This document shows, piece by piece, positions 34,342-45,017 of a DNA stretch of 64,000 nucleotides. The position numbers were made by a program, and so were the translations under genes. The notes under the pieces are model-generated. The model made no database searches. It was given only the letters and a program-made list of their open reading frames with translations, and was not told the origin of the DNA. Source of the stretch: Toxonevra muliebris (Eukaryota > Arthropoda > Insecta > Diptera > Pallopteridae); the NCBI GenBank assembly GCA_963691655.1, contig OY829326.1:70735235-70799234 (forward strand), given 5' to 3'. Within the stretch, counting starts at the first letter, position 1; each line of letters opens with the position of its first letter.

Positions 34342-35222
34342 ATGTAGGGGAATGTGGGGAATGTCGAACCATGGGGAATGTCGAAACATTAGTTTTAACT
34401 GTATTATCTGACATTCGATCTATACGAAACTTTTGCCATCGTATTATTTCAGCTTTATCTCATTTTTTCATTAGTAGTCAAACCAATTTTGTGCTCTCTG
34501 CGATAATCAAGTGATTTTTGAGATTCCAAAAGTGTTTTTGTGCTTTAAAATTACATTGCTTTTTCAACATTTCTGCGTAAAACCAAGCAGGTAAATATTT
34601 TTCAAATCATTGTGTGTGAATATTATTTACAGTCAAAAAAGTTTTTTTGCATGAAATTTGGTTCTGTGACTCATGGGAACACAGCTTTTGGGGAATGTCG
34701 AACCACTTTTTGTGGTTATCGACAAAAAATTAGTTTTTAGTAATTTAACGTCAATATGCCACGTTACGTTGCAAAACATGATTGATCCGATGATCCCCAA
34801 GAATATTTAGCTGCCATAAAGGTGATTAAAATCGACAATCACTTGCGATGTGTACACATGACTGGCTATTTCACATGCAAAAACTGCGACTCCGAATAAA
34901 TAACATCGATTTTTCCTCTATATTTTTTATTCATATCTTATGTTTTTTCATAACGAAGTCATAAATAAATCAATATTTGTTCGAATTTTCTCAATTTGCA
35001 AAGTGGTTCGACATTCCCCACGATTTTTCAAAATGAAAAAATCTAATATTTTGGTATAGCGCTTAAAACTTTACAACAAATTCGAGTTTTTAAATTCTGA
35101 AACCACCAAAACGTGATATTTTGATTCTAGTTTAACCTCCATTTCTCAAATTTTGAAAAACTACGATTTTAGGGTGAGTTATCAATCAAAATCAAAGTGT
35201 GGTTCGACATTCCCCATATTAC
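34342..35222. mobile_element. MITE with repeated ggggaatgtcgaacc motifs (pogo-like)
   Basis: The 15-bp motif ggggaatgtcgaacc occurs three times in one orientation (34356-34370; 34373-34387 with one change; 34690-34704) and twice in reverse (35005-35019 and 35201-35215). The outermost copies act as terminal inverted repeats, bordered by taatat/atatta. Inside, about 34755-34910 reads PRYVAKHD followed by DPQEYLAAIKVIK, reminiscent of the N-terminal DNA-binding segment of pogo-type transposases, then stops. It is probably an internally deleted derivative of a pogo-like element, with the repeated motif as candidate transposase-binding site. Family assignment is tentative; the repeat architecture is certain. 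Confidence 0.8.
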
Positions 35223-35639
35223 TAGGGTAATGCACTAGCAGTCTAAGGCCTAATTTAGTGGGAGAAATGGACCATGAATTATGGGTGCGCGGAACGACAA
35301 GCGCTTTCGCTTGTCTGAGACTTGGAAATAAAATCCAATACTTTAACTATTTCTCTTTAGTCCATTCCTCAACGATAGATTTCGAAGAGGTTGAGGCGTG
35401 TCGGAGCAATGTAACAGTGGTGAGATACCCAACAAAGTGTAACATTGTTATGGATATACAAGAGCTCTTGAGTCTCAAAGCACTATTTTTTAAAAGAAAA
35501 ACTCTATGAAGACAGTGCTGGCATTTAGAAAAAATTACTTCAACTGCGCCTTCTGAATCTTTATAAAACTTTGTATTTGCACAGGTCTTAATTGTATATG
35601 TTTCAGCAAGAAAAATACTAAGTCAAGTACCTAGTGGGA

Positions 35640-36125
35640 TTGTAATTCTTGTGTCAACGACGCTGGCGCCAGAACAGCAAAAAATTTTCCAGCCACTGTA
35701 AACTTGGTACGTCCAATACAACCAAACAGGAAATCAGCAGAACTTCTTCTGAAATTGAGAAGAAACGACCTGAGATTACTGATAGGTGTCATCACTGAAC
35801 ATTACACATGTGGTCAGCAAATGACTAACATGAGCGTCATCACCGATTCAACTTGCCGATCTTGTCTTGAGGACGTCGATACTACTGAGCTGTTCGGCGT
35901 TCACGAGAACCAGATTAAAACTGTTGCTTGGAAATGTCTTGAGTATGAATATTATTCACACTCTCCTCTTTCAGAGCCTTAGAGGTTCATCAGTGAAACA
36001 AAGAAGCTCGACGTTGAGCTACCTTATACTTTTCTTCTTCCCATTTATCACCTCACAATTCTATCCTATATTTTCACTTTCTTATACTGGCTCTATATCT
36101 GGTATATCACAATGATCCTTGAGAC
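35640..36125 (+). pseudogene. 3' end of an RNase H-type LINE
   Basis: The frame from about 35680 gives PNRKSAELLLKLRRNDLRLL then IGVITEHYTCGQQ and STCRSCLEDVDTTE. It aligns with the post-RNase H region of the 40-43 kb LINE (LLGHNKSAVRLLTGVITGDC ... LCRSCHDEEETE). The zinc-knuckle Cys pair is kept, but the frame then loses the His/Cys half. The 3' tail has ggtatatcacaatg (36101-36114), again matching the SINE tails. Upstream 35230-35640 is unassigned. Confidence 0.75.
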
Positions 36126-36334
36126 TGAATGCTTTGGTTTAGTTCCGCCTACTCTATACAACCAAAGCACTTACAACAGATTATATTAGGAACTATGACA
36201 GTTAAAATAATGGACTCAGACTCATCTTGTTTTTGGATGTGCAAGAACTGCATCTTTCGTATAGCCAAAACAATTTAAATTTCATATCTTTGCCCTTTCA
36301 TGCCCAAATTTTAAAAGAGGTTAACAGAAAGGTA

Positions 36335-36515
36335 TTAACAAAAAACGTGGTTACTTAAGACTTCCACAATCATGACACCACCGAATTTCATACCTCTGTA
36401 TATGCTTGTTTGCCCTTTATGAAAGGATAAAAAATATAGTTATGTAGGTGTAGACAATCACTGGATAACCCATTCTCTCTAATTTTTAATTTTTATATTT
36501 TCTAGTATTTTATAA
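36335..36515 (+). repeat. Second copy of the 29.3-kb MITE interior
   Basis: Matches 29330-29515 in the same orientation (shared ttccacaatca.gacac, aatttcata, caa.cactggataa, ttctctta/ttttctag). Neither TTAA end is evident, so it is a truncated or decayed copy. Confidence 0.7.
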
Positions 36516-37521
36516 TCGTAAGTACGTGTTTTCATATGACCCAAGGCTGGCCTTGGCCTTAACTTTTAATTTTATTCTCTAGCTAATAAGCACTATATGG
36601 TTTTGCGTGAGTACCCCTAAAACACTTTCGTGTGGTTTGTTTCTTTATATATATTTGCTGTAACAAATAATGCCAATAAAAGTTAAATTTATGTGTTTTT
36701 TTTGTGTTTGTATTCGATATCGAATTTTTTTTTGCTATTTTATTAAAAGCTGAATAAGAAAATTGACATCTTCATAATGCGAATACGCGTTGTAGTAAAG
36801 AATAGCAGGAAAATGTATGCCTGAAGCGAGCACACTCTCAATGTTTCTCTCTGTCAATTTCTTTCGCTCTCTGTTCTTTGGTGGAAAAAAGCAGATTTAT
36901 TATTGCATTCAAACCGTAACAGCACAAATGTAAAAAACAACCAACCTAACGAAATAAAAAAACCATCGTAAATGTAGTGCGAAAAAAAAATGTGAAATAT
37001 TATGATTGACTTTTATTACATAAAATCGTAATTTATTTCACTTACGCACTTACAGCAAAATGTAATAAAAATATCATTTATCATGTACAACATACACACA
37101 CAACAACGTAGTTCTTTGAAAATTGAGCTATCAACAACAAAAAGATTTTGAAGATTACCTTTAGCGTATTTATATGGAATGGTTTTGAATTTTAAAAATA
37201 TATAAACAAACATTTTAGTTCAATCGCATTGGAGTTTATTTTGCTAATTCTGAATTAAATTCTCAGTTAGCAAATTTTGGCTTAAGCCCAAAGTTGGTAA
37301 ATTGCCCACAATGCTTAATTAAAGGAGAATAACAAACTTATTCCGCATATTGAAGTAAAAACATAATGAAAGCTAAATCCAATTGAGAGCGTTTGCTCTC
37401 TAGCGTAAATGCATATCAACTTGTTTTTGAAATGAATTGCAAAATAAAATAAAAAATTATGAATAAATAAATTGAAATTTTTCTATTAGCTTTGATTTTT
37501 GAGAATATCGGAGTCATAATT
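36516..37521. other. Non-coding, no gene seen
   Basis: AT-rich. CT-rich phrase at 36830-36880 (ctctct repeats). No gene or recognised repeat. Confidence 0.55.
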
Positions 37522-37740
37522 GGCATGGTCGGCGAGACCCAGTGGTTAATATTCTGCACTGGAATGCAGGGCTCTCGGGTTCAATGCCGAAAATCAAAAA
37601 TAAGAAAATCTTTTCACTTCTCCATTCGGAATCGGCATAACAGTGAATTCGTTCCATTTTTGTTGGAGAATGTCGACAAGGTTAGAACACCTTTTGTCTT
37701 TTGCCCATAACTTCCGTTGTAGGCCAAATGGCCAAATGGT
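37522..37740 (+). mobile_element. Second tRNA-like SINE family, copy 2
   Basis: The head ggtcggcgagacccagtggtt is A-box-like, followed by the arm ctgcactggaatgcag and the B box cgggttcaatgcc (37575-37588 region). It continues into aaaatcaaaaataagaaaa and a body to about 37740. The head aligns with 19447. Pol III-type internal promoter boxes are better preserved here than in the other copy. No clear target duplication. Confidence 0.55.
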
Positions 37741-38974
37741 CACGCAAAATGCAATAATTTTGATTGACATTAGAAAATGAGTGAGTCAGTAGTTTAAGAG
37801 TTATGGGGAAATACAAAAAAATTAAATTGTAGTCAAGTTTGGAACATGCATTCTAGGTTGAAACACCGTAGAAAATCAATGAAATATAGAGGAAATTGAT
37901 TGAAATCTGTAAAAGAAAGAAAAAGGCAGAAATTGAAATTTAATAAAAAGCATTCTTTGTGAATTTTTAAACAAAATTGGATTTTCCATTTAATCAAATA
38001 AAAAAAAATGAGAATTGGCCAAATATTATTCACTCTCTATTGCATTCAATACAAAAACAAAACCTAGACCTAGACTACACGTACAATTTATCGTTGCGAA
38101 CACTAAATAAAGCTCCAAATGTTCAAATTGAACTTCAGCGAACAATTTTAGAGAATTTTCTTTGTTTGCATGAATTTTTTATGCACTTTGTTTGACACTG
38201 TGAATTAGTTTTCGTGCGATATTTGAGCACTTGAGTTCGTGACACGTGCTTACTGTTCACGCTCTGAACTCTAAGTGACATGAAAAAATTTACTGTCATT
38301 CCGACAACTATAGACAACACATAGATGGCGCTAGTGTGAAAAAACGGAAAAAGCGGTGTTCCGTCCTAGACAGTGTTCTAATCTAGACAACATTCCTCTA
38401 CAAATAAAACTACAACATGAATGGCTGCAATGGTTTTGATCGAGAAACGTTTGTTAGAACACCCATAATTAGGCGTCGCAGGTATGAACATTTATATGTA
38501 CAGAACTTTTATATTTTTGATTTCATCTCACTTTTCAAATCGATCGGGTTCAAAATTAATGGGAAGTTTTTTTCTTATAGCAGTCTTGGACAGAAATTAT
38601 AAAATTTAAATTTTAAATTCGACAATTAAAGTTCACAAAGTCATCAGTTTCTTGACGTTCATTTTGATACATAAAGAAGTCTTCGCCTATTTTTGGACCT
38701 CCAAGTTCTTAAAGGAAAAGACCTGAGTTTTCTTTTGACCAAAAAAAAAAACGTTAAAGTTTTGGATTTTTTTTTTTTTCAAAAAATTGAATAATATCCG
38801 TGGAAAACGTTTAGAACAAATAACTTGTGGTAACTACTAACCAATAAGACTAAACTTTGTGCAAGTTTGAGCTCGAGTGTGGGAAGGGTCTTTTTTTTGG
38901 CCCTTTCAATTTTTTTTTTGTTTCATAGCCAATTATTAAAATGTATGAGAATTTCATTGCAAAAAAAAAATAGC
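37741..38974. other. Non-coding, no gene seen
   Basis: AT-rich with A/T homopolymers (38740-38785). Short frames near 37977-38195 and 38417-38602 have no recognised domain. Confidence 0.55.
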
Positions 38975-39652
38975 TTTCCATTTTGGAATTTAGAATAGGC
39001 AACAAACTGTATCCATTCATATTATCAGCAAAAACATCTCTGATTCCGATGCTATTGTATGATTGTCAATTATCCGCATGCATTGATGGTATCTGCAAAG
39101 GAAAAATGACAAGATACATTTGCGAAGGGAAACCGCATAGCCACATTTCTAGCTACACCAAGCGTATTTTCTCCATGTCTTTGAAAAACCCTCTTAACTT
39201 AAAAACGTTAATTCTTTTGCATAAAGTCGTATATACTGAGGAGTATTCAAAACTGATATTTGCACGCTCCCAGCATGGCAGACATTTGATACTCCCACGT
39301 TACTGTACTTTGCTATCTGAATGCCAGTTTTTCATAAATACGTTTCGCCAACGGATTGCACAGTAATAACCTTGTTGCAAACTTGTTTTTTCAATAATAC
39401 TTTTTTCTACCATTCTTATTTGTAGTAAATTCTGTTCCATATAACTTTTCATTTTTCCCCTCCTAGACTTAGTTATTTGTCTAGTTTCAGTTTTTATTTT
39501 AAGCTTTATTTATATAATTATTCATAAGATTGTATCAGATTGCCAATGTAAAAACTTAATATATTATTCATTTATTCTTGACTGTGACTTTAACTTTAAG
39601 ATTTAATATCTTGTTGCACTGGAATGGCAAATAAAGCAATAAATAAATAAAA
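38975..39652 (+). pseudogene. 3' end of a CR1/jockey-like LINE
   Basis: The 127-residue frame 38983-39366 resembles the C-terminus of non-RNase H LINE ORF2 proteins: ...NLKTLILLHKVVYT..., then GRHLILPR and FFINTFRQRIAQ and a stop. The following 280 bp is an untranslated tail ending with ggcaaataaagcaataaataaataaa (39624-39650), the short A/T tandem tail typical of such LINEs. It lacks the zinc knuckle and the atcacaatgg motif, so it belongs to a different LINE group from the others here. The RT core is missing (5'-truncated). Confidence 0.6.
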
Positions 39653-40310
39653 ATTTTAAAAATGGAAAAGTTCGACATAGGATTTCTATAAGCTGTTGAG
39701 CTATAAAGTTGTTATTTGAAGTTATTTATTTATTTTTAATATGATACTGGATCATAGTGAAATTATGTTATGAGCACAAACAGTAAGTAAAACTGTAAGC
39801 CGAAAAACAATAATTTTTTTCATATCTCAAAAACTTAAGGGAAGATTGGGTGGACCCGACACACAGTGTAACGAAGGTGGAAACAATTCAAAAAAATTAG
39901 TTCGAATACTGATAATATTTGAATGCAGTTCAATTGTAAATACTTCAATTAGATAAGCTTACAAAGGATTTTGGAAATTACTTTTATTTTGCTATAAAAA
40001 ACGTATTGAAAGTCAAGCATTTGAAACAATGACATTTTTTTTGCAATAAATACTACTTTGGTAGGTTTACTTCTAACTCCTGTAACTTTTTTATTTTTCT
40101 TTTAAATATAATAAAATTTTGTATTATTCTTTAAGGGCATACCCAGTTCTGATGTATTTTCATTTTTCGTTTTGAAGTACCATTACTTCAAAAATCACCA
40201 TCTTAAAACACAAAAAAAAAGAAAAACCCCAAAGTTTAAAGGGCTTTTAAAAAAATCGTCCAAAAACGTCCTCCCTAATTTTTATTTATTTCTTTCAACA
40301 GATACAATAG
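39653..40310. other. Non-coding, no gene seen
   Basis: AT-rich, nothing recognised. Confidence 0.5.
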
Positions 40311-40353
40311 GTTTGGTTAGGTTTGGAAGGCGTGCGCGAATGTATATACATAT

Positions 40354-40385
<32 letters not shown>

Positions 40386-43262
40386 AAACCCGCACTTCCA
40401 CTCGGAGACTTAATTGGCCATTGTGATTGCCCTCATTTAATTGCCCGGATGAGGCACGTCTCTAACCACGGTTTCCGTCAGCAGTCCAGGTAATGTCTTT
40501 ATTGAACCATTTGGTTCTCCGGATAGTTCCACTTTCGTTATCTCTGTTAGACTATTGAAAAAGCGCGACCCCAAACATTGGAGTCTGCTCATCTGCAGCC
40601 TTGGACATTGACATAGAAAGTGAAGAATCGATTCTGTCTCTTCTTCATCATGACAACTTCTGCACAGTCCGCTCGTTGGAATGCGCCACCGTTGAAGCAT
40701 TGGTGCAATAGCACAATCTCCAGTTATGACTCCTGTGAGCAGACGTACTGCAGATTTGTTGTGCCCTAAGAGAGCATTTGTCCTCTTTCTATCTAATCTT
40801 GGCCACAAGGCCCGTGAAACTATACAGTCATCTAGGTTAGTCCAAGCGTCATTTGACACCGCTATGGTGTAATCGTCTATTTTCCTAAATAGTTCACACA
40901 TCGGAGATTGTATAGAGGTATCCGCCTCGTTAATGTCCATTTCAGAGCATCTTCTGGCCATTTCATCTGCTATTTCGTTCCCTTCAATATTGCTATGTCC
41001 AGGAACCCAGCAGAGAGTGACCTTGTGGTGCTTAATGGCTATCAGTGAAGCACAACATTTCTTTACAATCTTCGATTTAACTATTTTGGATTCTATTGCC
41101 TTCATTGCAGCCTGACTGTCAGTAAAGATAGTGATATTCGAAATCGGAATCGTACTGTCTTGTAGAAGTCGAGCTGCTTTCTCAATAGCAAAAATCACTG
41201 ACTGAAAAACGCTGCAGCTGTCAGGAAGACGATACGACCGCCTTAGTTGCAGGTCTTCGGAGTAGAGACCAGCTTCAGTTCCATTCTCCCTCTTTGAGCC
41301 ATCGGTAAAGATGATAATACCAGCATTACCTGTTACCGAACCCGACTCCCAGTCTTCCCTGGTTGGATAAAGAGTTGGAATTCTAGTAATAAAATCTAAA
41401 TTTGAAGTCATATAATCCGTGGCTACATCTAAGTCAGCTTTGATTTCGTTTTGACCCCTCCACTTTATCTCACTCAAAATTGTAGAGTGTCCATAGTTTG
41501 CTGATCTCCACACGTTGGATTCTCTTAGTCTAAGAGCTCCTTTTGCGGCACAGCCTTGAATAAACACCCGTAACGGTAAGAGATGAAATATCATATTCAG
41601 ACCTTCCTGAGGTGCACTACTTACAGTCCCTGAGATCCCCAGGCTTGCAAGTCTCTGTATTTTTCCCATGCGAGCTTGGCAGCTCTTCTTACCCAACGCC
41701 TGCCACCAGACGAGGGACCCATAGGTGATGATGGGTCGAATGATTGTTATGTACATTCCATGAATAACGTACGTCAACAATCCCCATCTTTTCCCAAAGG
41801 TCCTTTTACAGGTATAGTATGCCGCCAGTCCCTTCTTCGTTCTCTCTTCTATATTCCTTCTCCAATTAAGTTTTGAATCCAGAATGGTACCGAGATACCT
41901 TGCTTCCGAAGAGAAATTCAGTGTCACTCCATCCAACTTTGGTAGGGAAAACTTAGGTATTTTTGTTTTCCTCGTGTACAAGACTAGCTCAGTCTTAGCA
42001 GGGTTAACTGCTAAACCATTCCGTCTAGCCCAGTCAGAAATTTCGCCAAGTGCTGATTCCATAAGCTCACTTATCGTTGACAAGAACTTGCCAGGGATCA
42101 ATATTGCTATGTCGTCAGCGTAGGCTACCACTCTCGTTCTCTTTTCCTTGAAAGTTCGTAAAATCTCATTAACTACTAGGAGCCATAAGAGGGGTGACAA
42201 CACCCCTCCTTGCGGAGTTCCCCTTGTAGTCCTCTTACTCACGGAGCCAGTACCCATAGCAGCGTTAATGACTCTGCCTCTCAGCATTGTTCCAATCCAT
42301 GCCACTATGAAATCCTTAACTCCATGATCCGTCAACGCCTTACAGATGGCTTCCGTGTTTACATTATTGAAGGCTCTTTCAATGTCAAGGAAACCTACTA
42401 AAGTGTACTCCTTAAAATCTAATGACTTCTCAATGATACCAACAACTTCATGAAGAGCGCTATCCACTGATCTACCTTTGCGGTATGCGTGCTGCGCGAT
42501 GTCCATTGTGTGAATGCTGATAGTCCCTCTTATATATATGTCAATTAGCCTCTTAAGTGTTTTTAAAATAGACGATGAGAGACTTATCGGCCTATAATCT
42601 TTTGCAGTAGAGTGATTTAGTTTTCCTGCTTTTGGAATGAAAACCACCCTGACCTCTCTCCAAATCTTTGGCATATACCCATCTGTTAGGCATCTTGAAA
42701 AGATTTCCACTAGATGAGGCCCCACGCTCTCAAGAGAATGCTGTAGCATGGCTGGTATAATTCCATCCGGTCCCGCTGATTTAAGCGGGTTGAATGAATT
42801 TATCGCCCAGGCGACTTTTTCCCTATCTACAATATCCAAGACGTCAGTCCTTGACGCCCGGACAAGATTTGCCATCTGATTTTCGATGTCGGTCAAGTCC
42901 GTGCAACCAGGAAAGTGTGTCTTCATCAGAACCTCAAGAGACTCCTGGCTCGAGTCTGTCCATGACCCATCTATCTTCCGAATGCTGCCGAAAGCTGTAG
43001 TAGTTCCAGACAGTATTTTTCGAAGTCTTGATGCCTCATTTACAGTCTCCATGGTTCCACAGAACTGCTGCCAAGAGTCCCTTTTTGCAGCCTTAATTTT
43101 ACTTTTGTATTCATTAAAACTGTCCCTATACTTATTCCAATCCTCTTCTAGTCGGCTTAGCTTAGCCTTGTTGAAGAGTCTCCTTGATTTTACTCTAAGT
43201 TGTCCTAACTCTGCGTTCCACCAAACCGTTTTTGGTTTGGATCGTGGCCTACTTTGACTATA
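40311..43262 (-). mobile_element. 5'-truncated RNase H-bearing LINE (R1/LOA group)
   Basis: Minus-strand LINE copy. The 3' untranslated part (40436 down to about 40311) contains caatcacaatggccaatt, a TA/CA microsatellite (about 40344-40385) and a terminal gccttccaaacctaacc. It starts abruptly at about 43262 inside ORF2, in the linker before the reverse transcriptase. ORF1 and the endonuclease domain are absent, the usual outcome of incomplete target-primed reverse transcription. The interior is strikingly intact (one frame of 941 codons), so it is the youngest LINE of the window. Target duplication was not resolved; the 5' flank contains ccacgcct repeats. Confidence 0.9.
40437..43262 (-). CDS. 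LINE ORF2 protein, 5'-truncated: reverse transcriptase and RNase H
   Basis: An uninterrupted frame of 941 codons, open at the truncated 5' end; numbering below is from the internal Met at 43050-43052. Residues before it read KPKTVWWNAELGQLR, the linker typical between endonuclease and RT. Reverse transcriptase: VFIPKAGK (137-144), DYRPISLSS (152-160), VGFLDIERAF with catalytic Asp223, RGTPQGGVLSPLLW (277-290), and YADD with Asp313/Asp314. RNase H: IFTDGS (Asp584), IFTDSQAA (Asp645), WVPGHSNIEGNEIADEMAR (Asp696). The Glu normally in F-Q-A-E-V is Val619 (FQSVIFAIE). The C-terminal zinc knuckle is C797-x2-C800-x10-H811-x4-C816. Function: copying the element's RNA at a nicked target. No endonuclease, so it cannot retrotranspose by itself. 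Plus-strand frames in this interval are shadows. Confidence 0.93.
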   Translation of the reverse strand, partial: YSQSRPRSKPKTVWWNAELGQLRVKSRRLFNKAKLSRLEEDWNKYRDSFNEYKSKIKAAKRDSWQQFCGTMETVNEASRLRKILSGTTTAFGSIRKIDGSWTDSSQESLEVLMKTHFPGCTDLTDIENQMANLVRASRTDVLDIVDREKVAWAINSFNPLKSAGPDGIIPAMLQHSLESVGPHLVEIFSRCLTDGYMPKIWREVRVVFIPKAGKLNHSTAKDYRPISLSSSILKTLKRLIDIYIRGTISIHTMDIAQHAYRKGRSVDSALHEVVGIIEKSLDFKEYTLVGFLDIERAFNNVNTEAICKALTDHGVKDFIVAWIGTMLRGRVINAAMGTGSVSKRTTRGTPQGGVLSPLLWLLVVNEILRTFKEKRTRVVAYADDIAILIPGKFLSTISELMESALGEISDWARRNGLAVNPAKTELVLYTRKTKIPKFSLPKLDGVTLNFSSEARYLGTILDSKLNWRRNIEERTKKGLAAYYTCKRTFGKRWGLLTYVIHGMYITIIRPIITYGSLVWWQALGKKSCQARMGKIQRLASLGISGTVSSAPQEGLNMIFHLLPLRVFIQGCAAKGALRLRESNVWRSANYGHSTILSEIKWRGQNEIKADLDVATDYMTSNLDFITRIPTLYPTREDWESGSVTGNAGIIIFTDGSKRENGTEAGLYSEDLQLRRSYRLPDSCSVFQSVIFAIEKAARLLQDSTIPISNITIFTDSQAAMKAIESKIVKSKIVKKCCASLIAIKHHKVTLCWVPGHSNIEGNEIADEMARRCSEMDINEADTSIQSPMCELFRKIDDYTIAVSNDAWTNLDDCIVSRALWPRLDRKRTNALLGHNKSAVRLLTGVITGDCAIAPMLQRWRIPTSGLCRSCHDEEETESILHFLCQCPRLQMSRLQCLGSRFFNSLTEITKVELSGEPNGSIKTLPGLLTETVVRDVPHPGN

Positions 43263-43917
43263 TTGGAGATGCCACGCCTACTTTTTTGATTTAGATAATT
43301 TTTATAAATTGTTATCGTACTCCAATTTTCAAGGCATGAAATTGGGTTCTACGACAATTTTGAGCCAAAAAAAACTGATTTAGGCGCTTGCTTTTTATGG
43401 GACGTGCCACGCCAAAAATTCCAATCTTGACCGTTTTTGCTTTAAAAAATGCTTACAGTATCAGTAGCCACTGCACAAAAATTCAACTTTATTATTTACT
43501 TCAAAAGTTTTTGAGATATTGTAATTTTTTGATTCAGCTTATATGGGAAGTGTGCGTGTCCGTCAACCGATTTAGTTGAAATTTACAACATTTCTTAATA
43601 TCTACCTAAAAAATATCTGTGCAAAATTTCATTGGCCTACCACAACTCCTTATATTTTTGTCCACCGGTTGTATGGAGCCGCTACACTGTGCGACAGCTC
43701 CCATTATCTTGAGAAAGGAAATACTGACCGAGGCGCCGTTTGTATTGTTGGACACGTTACTAGTTACTGATAGTTTCGTAGGAGTTAAACACTTTTCATT
43801 TATTTCTGACCTTGTTTCAGGGTATTTAACCCATTAAGAACGAGCGGGAACCAAAGCAGATAGATCAAGAAAGTAACTTCAGAAAAAAATTGAACCTGGC
43901 TCAGGAACGGCTTTGAC
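43263..43917. other. Non-coding; degenerate dispersed repeat
   Basis: Contains gccacgcctac (43271) and gtgccacgcc (43404), phrases similar to 3978, 4122 and 19896, suggesting the LINE landed in an older dispersed repeat. Frames here are not recognised. Confidence 0.45.
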
Positions 43918-43959
43918 CAGACATGGTCCTTGGATAACCAGACATGGTCCTTGGATAAC
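43918..43959. repeat. Tandem duplication, 2 x 21 bp
   Basis: The 21-bp unit beginning cagacatggtcc and ending ggataac is repeated exactly at 43918-43938 and 43939-43959. The second copy overlaps the left boundary of the next element by four bases. Confidence 0.92.
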
Positions 43960-44483
43960 GCTCGTATCTATACAGTTTTTTGCGGTAGTATACCGCTTTT
44001 TCAGTTCCAAAACCGCATACCGCCTTTTTTTACCAAAATACCGCGTTTATACTAAGAAAAAAATATAAAATTTTAGAACACTACGAAATTCAAATGTATT
44101 AATCACAATGCAAAACGTGTCAGAGAACAAGGGCAACTCGTTGCAAGTATACCTTTGAAAGAAGTGGAAACATTGAAGGCGATTCTTATCGTCAAAAGTA
44201 ACTTGAAATATCCATGCGTTGATTTCTATAAATACCTCATAGCAAAGCCGGAATCACTTCGTCAAATTTCTTCAAAGCACAAATTTAATACAACTACAAA
44301 AGGAGATATGAAAATGGAGAACGAAGACGATTTAGATGATGGATAAATTGCTTTCCTGGTTAATTTTCATTGAAAAAAGTTGATACCGCGAAATATACAG
44401 TTTTTTTCAAATCGATTTACAGTTTTTTAAAAATTGTTGGTAGAAATATACAGTTTTTGGTCGGAAAAAAGATACGAGCGTTA
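43956..44483. mobile_element. MITE with 8-bp TSD (hAT-like)
   Basis: Inverted ends taacgctcgtatct (43956-43969) and agatacgagcgtta (44470-44483), with 8-bp direct repeats tccttgga at 43948-43955 and 44484-44491. Subterminal repeats of atacagttttt type occur near both ends, together with taccgc(g) phrases. An open frame at 44155-44346 (62 residues, ending ENEDDLDDG) may be a remnant of coding sequence but is not recognised. Confidence 0.85.
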
Positions 44484-44506
44484 TCCTTGGAAGATTTCAA
44501 TTTATA

Positions 44507-45015
44507 CAGGTCATTCCGGTTTAAGTCTATATAATTTGAAGACGTAATTCTGAAGTTAGTTCCGAGAAAAATGTTGTATAATTAAATAATAGACGCGGGG
44601 TATATTTGTAGCTTCTACTCTCTTAGGAAAAATACTTATCACCAGATATTGTATTACAACTTACAATATTAAGCGTAGAGCAATGAAATTGAGTTCTTAC
44701 CACAGAAAGGTAATAAACATTTATTTTAATGTTCAATTTGTAAATAATAACTTTTTTTCTTAGAAACTTAAATTTTTCGCAAAAACTTAATTTTCTGGGT
44801 ACAAAGCCAGAGTTCTTTGCTCTATATTCAACATTATGAAAGTTATGATGTAATATTTGATGATAAGTATTTATTTATCCTAATGAATTTTCTTAAAAAC
44901 CCTGTATCTCAATGGAGGTTGAAAATATACCCTATATCTTCAACAATTTTTTTTTTTTAGAGTTAACCACAGAATTACGCCTTAAAGTTATATAGCCTTA
45001 AACCGAGCCACCCTG
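44507..45015. mobile_element. MITE with ~57-bp imperfect inverted ends, TA target
   Basis: The left end (44507-44562: cagg...ccggtttaag.ctatataa...cgtaattctg) and the right end (about 44960-45015, ending ccaccctg) are inverted repeats over nearly 57 bp. TA dinucleotides flank both ends (44505-44506 and 45016-45017), as in Tc1/mariner-type insertions. It lies 15 bp from the preceding MITE. No coding sequence. Confidence 0.82.
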
Positions 45016-45017
45016 TA

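Noticed and set aside
40933..43257. Several plus-strand open frames of 60-123 codons
   Set aside because: They lie antisense to the intact LINE ORF2 and have no domain of their own.
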